Shown piece after piece: positions 4,737 to 6,143 of a stretch of 6,143 nt of DNA; within the stretch, counting starts at the first letter, position 1; each line of letters opens with the position of its first letter. The stretch is from Chloroflexota bacterium. Lineage in GTDB: Bacteria > Chloroflexota > Anaerolineae > Anaerolineales > UBA11579. The notes under the pieces are model-generated. The model saw only the letters and a list, made by a program, of their open reading frames with translations. It ran no database searches and had not been told where the DNA came from. The DNA lies in the NCBI GenBank assembly GCA_030610225.1, contig JAUWSD010000077.1:1-6143 (forward strand), in the 5' to 3' direction. A program made the position numbers and the translations under genes.

Positions 4737-6143
4737 TTATTTTAATACTGGAACCATTAGAACTGAGCGGTTGCTCTGCTCAACCACATCCTCTGCAACA
4801 CTGCCAATAAAGAGACGATCCACTCCGCCCCTTCCCCGGGATGTCATCAGGATCAAATCAACATTCTCAGAGTTTCCAGTTGAAATGATCGTTCGGACTG
4901 GCATTGAACCCTTTACCTGGAACCTTGTTTTGACGCCTTCCTGGTTCAATGTGCGTGATACTGCTTCAAGGAAATTCTGCATAGTGTCAACCATTTTATT
5001 CCTGATCAATCTGACGGCTGACCATGGAGCACGGTACTGCTCAGCTTCCGGGACTTCCGGAACTGCCAAAAGGATCAACTCACTATTGAATGCCTGAGCC
5101 AATGCCCTGGCATATACTAAAACCGCTTCCGCCCGGATCGAACCATCCAGTGAAACCAAAATCCTTGACATGGTTGGTTCCGGCACATCCCTTTCGATAT
5201 CTGCATTTACAAGCAGTACTGGTTTCTCAATTGCCCTCATCAATTTATTGGATACACCGCCCATCTTCCAGTGCGGTGAGCCCGATTTTCCGCGGGTTGA
5301 AGTCACTACCATATCAATTTCATGCTCTTCAACCTGTTCCCTGGCAACATGTGAAATTCCACCTTTATTCACGGAATATTCCACATCAACTCCGTCATGT
5401 TTCAGGCCAACACTGACCTTACGGAGATAATCTTTCCGTCTTTGTTTACCTTTCTCAAATTCCTGATCTGAAACATAATCTTCTCTTTTAATTCCAGACA
5501 CCAAATACAGCTTGGCTTTATTTACATTACAGATAGCCTTAGCATACGGGAGAGCGGTAGCTGCATAAATTGATCCGTCTAATAAGACTGCAACCTTGTT
5601 GATCTCAACTCTTTTATCGCGCCATTGACTGCGTTCGATCGGTTCAGGCTGCCATTCAACCCCAATTTCCTGCGCATCCCCATTAGATGCAATGACACTG
5701 CTGGCCTGACCAAGTCCAAAACCAGCCAGCTGGGAGGCGTTGAAACGTCCAAGGTAATCCATCGCTGCGGACGGAGCACCAAGAATGCTTCGGGAATATG
5801 AGAAGAAGGCGTATAAAAGAGGGATAAAGATGAAGAATGTCCAGGCACCTTCAAAGAATCTTTCTTCAAAAATCACAACTGTAGCGAAAGATGTCATTAC
5901 AGAAGCCGCGATCGCGCCTATGATCAATATGCCAGTATTTAAAGTGAATTTTTCTTTTGCCTGACGGATCAAACGCTTAACAACAGACCAGCCCACGATC
6001 GCGAGATGGATAAAAACTCCTGCCGCATAGATCGCGAGATATGTTTCTTCATTAGTACTAAAGAAGAGGAAACAGAATACGACTATCCCAACTTCTATCC
6101 AGACCGGTTTATCTGCTACCCCAAATTGATTCTGTTCTCCTAA
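4737..6143 (-). CDS. Membrane permease C-terminus fused to two UspA domains (5' end outside the window)
   Basis: The visible 468 residues are the end of a larger gene. The frame stays open to the window edge, so the in-frame GTG at 5996 is not the start. Residues 1-120 are membrane-embedded, with hydrophobic segments at about 14-28, 35-55, 68-92 and 99-116. Features such as LAIYAAGVF, FEGAWTFFIFIPLLYAFF and a preceding KPVWIE resemble the last helices of APC-superfamily amino acid permeases. Two UspA domains follow in the cytoplasm at about 183-314 and 327-468. Their nucleotide-loop motifs are STRG-x9-GG and TSRG-x9-GS; the second fits the ATP-binding type (G-2x-G-9x-G[S/T]) apart from its first Gly, while the first has a degenerate end. 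Fusion suggests nucleotide or stress control of transport, with substrate unknown. It is transcribed alone at this end and closed by a strong terminator. The UspA calls are firm; the permease class is likely but seen only in part. Confidence 0.85.
   Translation of the reverse strand, partial: LGEQNQFGVADKPVWIEVGIVVFCFLFFSTNEETYLAIYAAGVFIHLAIVGWSVVKRLIRQAKEKFTLNTGILIIGAIAASVMTSFATVVIFEERFFEGAWTFFIFIPLLYAFFSYSRSILGAPSAAMDYLGRFNASQLAGFGLGQASSVIASNGDAQEIGVEWQPEPIERSQWRDKRVEINKVAVLLDGSIYAATALPYAKAICNVNKAKLYLVSGIKREDYVSDQEFEKGKQRRKDYLRKVSVGLKHDGVDVEYSVNKGGISHVAREQVEEHEIDMVVTSTRGKSGSPHWKMGGVSNKLMRAIEKPVLLVNADIERDVPEPTMSRILVSLDGSIRAEAVLVYARALAQAFNSELILLAVPEVPEAEQYRAPWSAVRLIRNKMVDTMQNFLEAVSRTLNQEGVKTRFQVKGSMPVRTIISTGNSENVDLILMTSRGRGGVDRLFIGSVAEDVVEQSNRSVLMVPVLK

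Noticed and set aside
5997..6040. Direct repeat GATCGCGAGAT at 5997-6007 and 6030-6040
   Set aside because: Both copies are in frame in the permease and encode Leu-Ala-Ile in membrane helices; coding coincidence is the simpler explanation.

Overview
The window is a bacterial chromosomal segment with moderate GC content in which every supported gene lies on the minus strand, so transcription runs from position 6143 towards position 1. No mobile element, CRISPR array or phage gene is visible. Nearly all of it is translation-related: three tRNAs, the start of an EF-Tu gene, a cysteinyl-tRNA synthetase and a 23S rRNA methyltransferase, with a membrane PIN/TRAM protein and a small Fe-S protein. 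The tRNAs carry no encoded CCA. The order yacL - cysS - rlmB recalls the Bacillus yacL...cysS-mrnC-rlmB region, and tRNA-Thr(TGT) - tRNA-Tyr - tRNA-Thr(GGT) - tuf recalls the E. coli thrU-tyrU-glyT-thrT-tufB operon. Together with the permease-UspA fusion and the Fe-S protein this suggests a Gram-positive-like or Chloroflexota (Anaerolineae-type) anaerobe. That assignment is an inference from gene style, not proven by the sequence.

Layout in transcription order. (1) 6143-4737: the 3' part of a membrane permease gene (APC-superfamily-like C-terminus) fused to two UspA domains. It runs off the window and ends in a strong intrinsic terminator at 4685-4715. (2) 4684-4461: a leader region with a good sigma70-type promoter (4626-4654), an AT-rich 5' UTR with a 13-bp direct repeat, a possible 17-codon leader ORF and a terminator-like hairpin, all ahead of the next operon. 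(3) 4460-727: a tight four-gene operon, yacL-like PIN/TRAM protein, cysS, rlmB and a small [Fe-S]-domain protein, with gaps of 15 bp, 6 bp and a 1-base stop/start overlap. (4) 726-575: the operon end and two candidate promoters for the next unit. (5) 574-1: tRNA-Thr(TGT), tRNA-Tyr(GTA), tRNA-Thr(GGT) and the first 37 codons of tuf, apparently one transcript, with hairpins in the tRNA spacers.

Functionally, the cysS operon joins Cys-tRNA charging and ribosome modification to a membrane-anchored putative RNase and an uncharacterised Fe-S protein. The tRNA-tuf operon pairs Thr/Tyr tRNA supply with the factor that carries aminoacyl-tRNAs to the ribosome. Three apparent start codons (3398, 4493, 5996) are not the real ones: for two a better SD/ATG pair lies just downstream, and for the third the frame is open to the window edge. 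I see no clear new defence or mobile system. The least explained elements are the leader of the yacL-cysS operon and the Fe-S protein.
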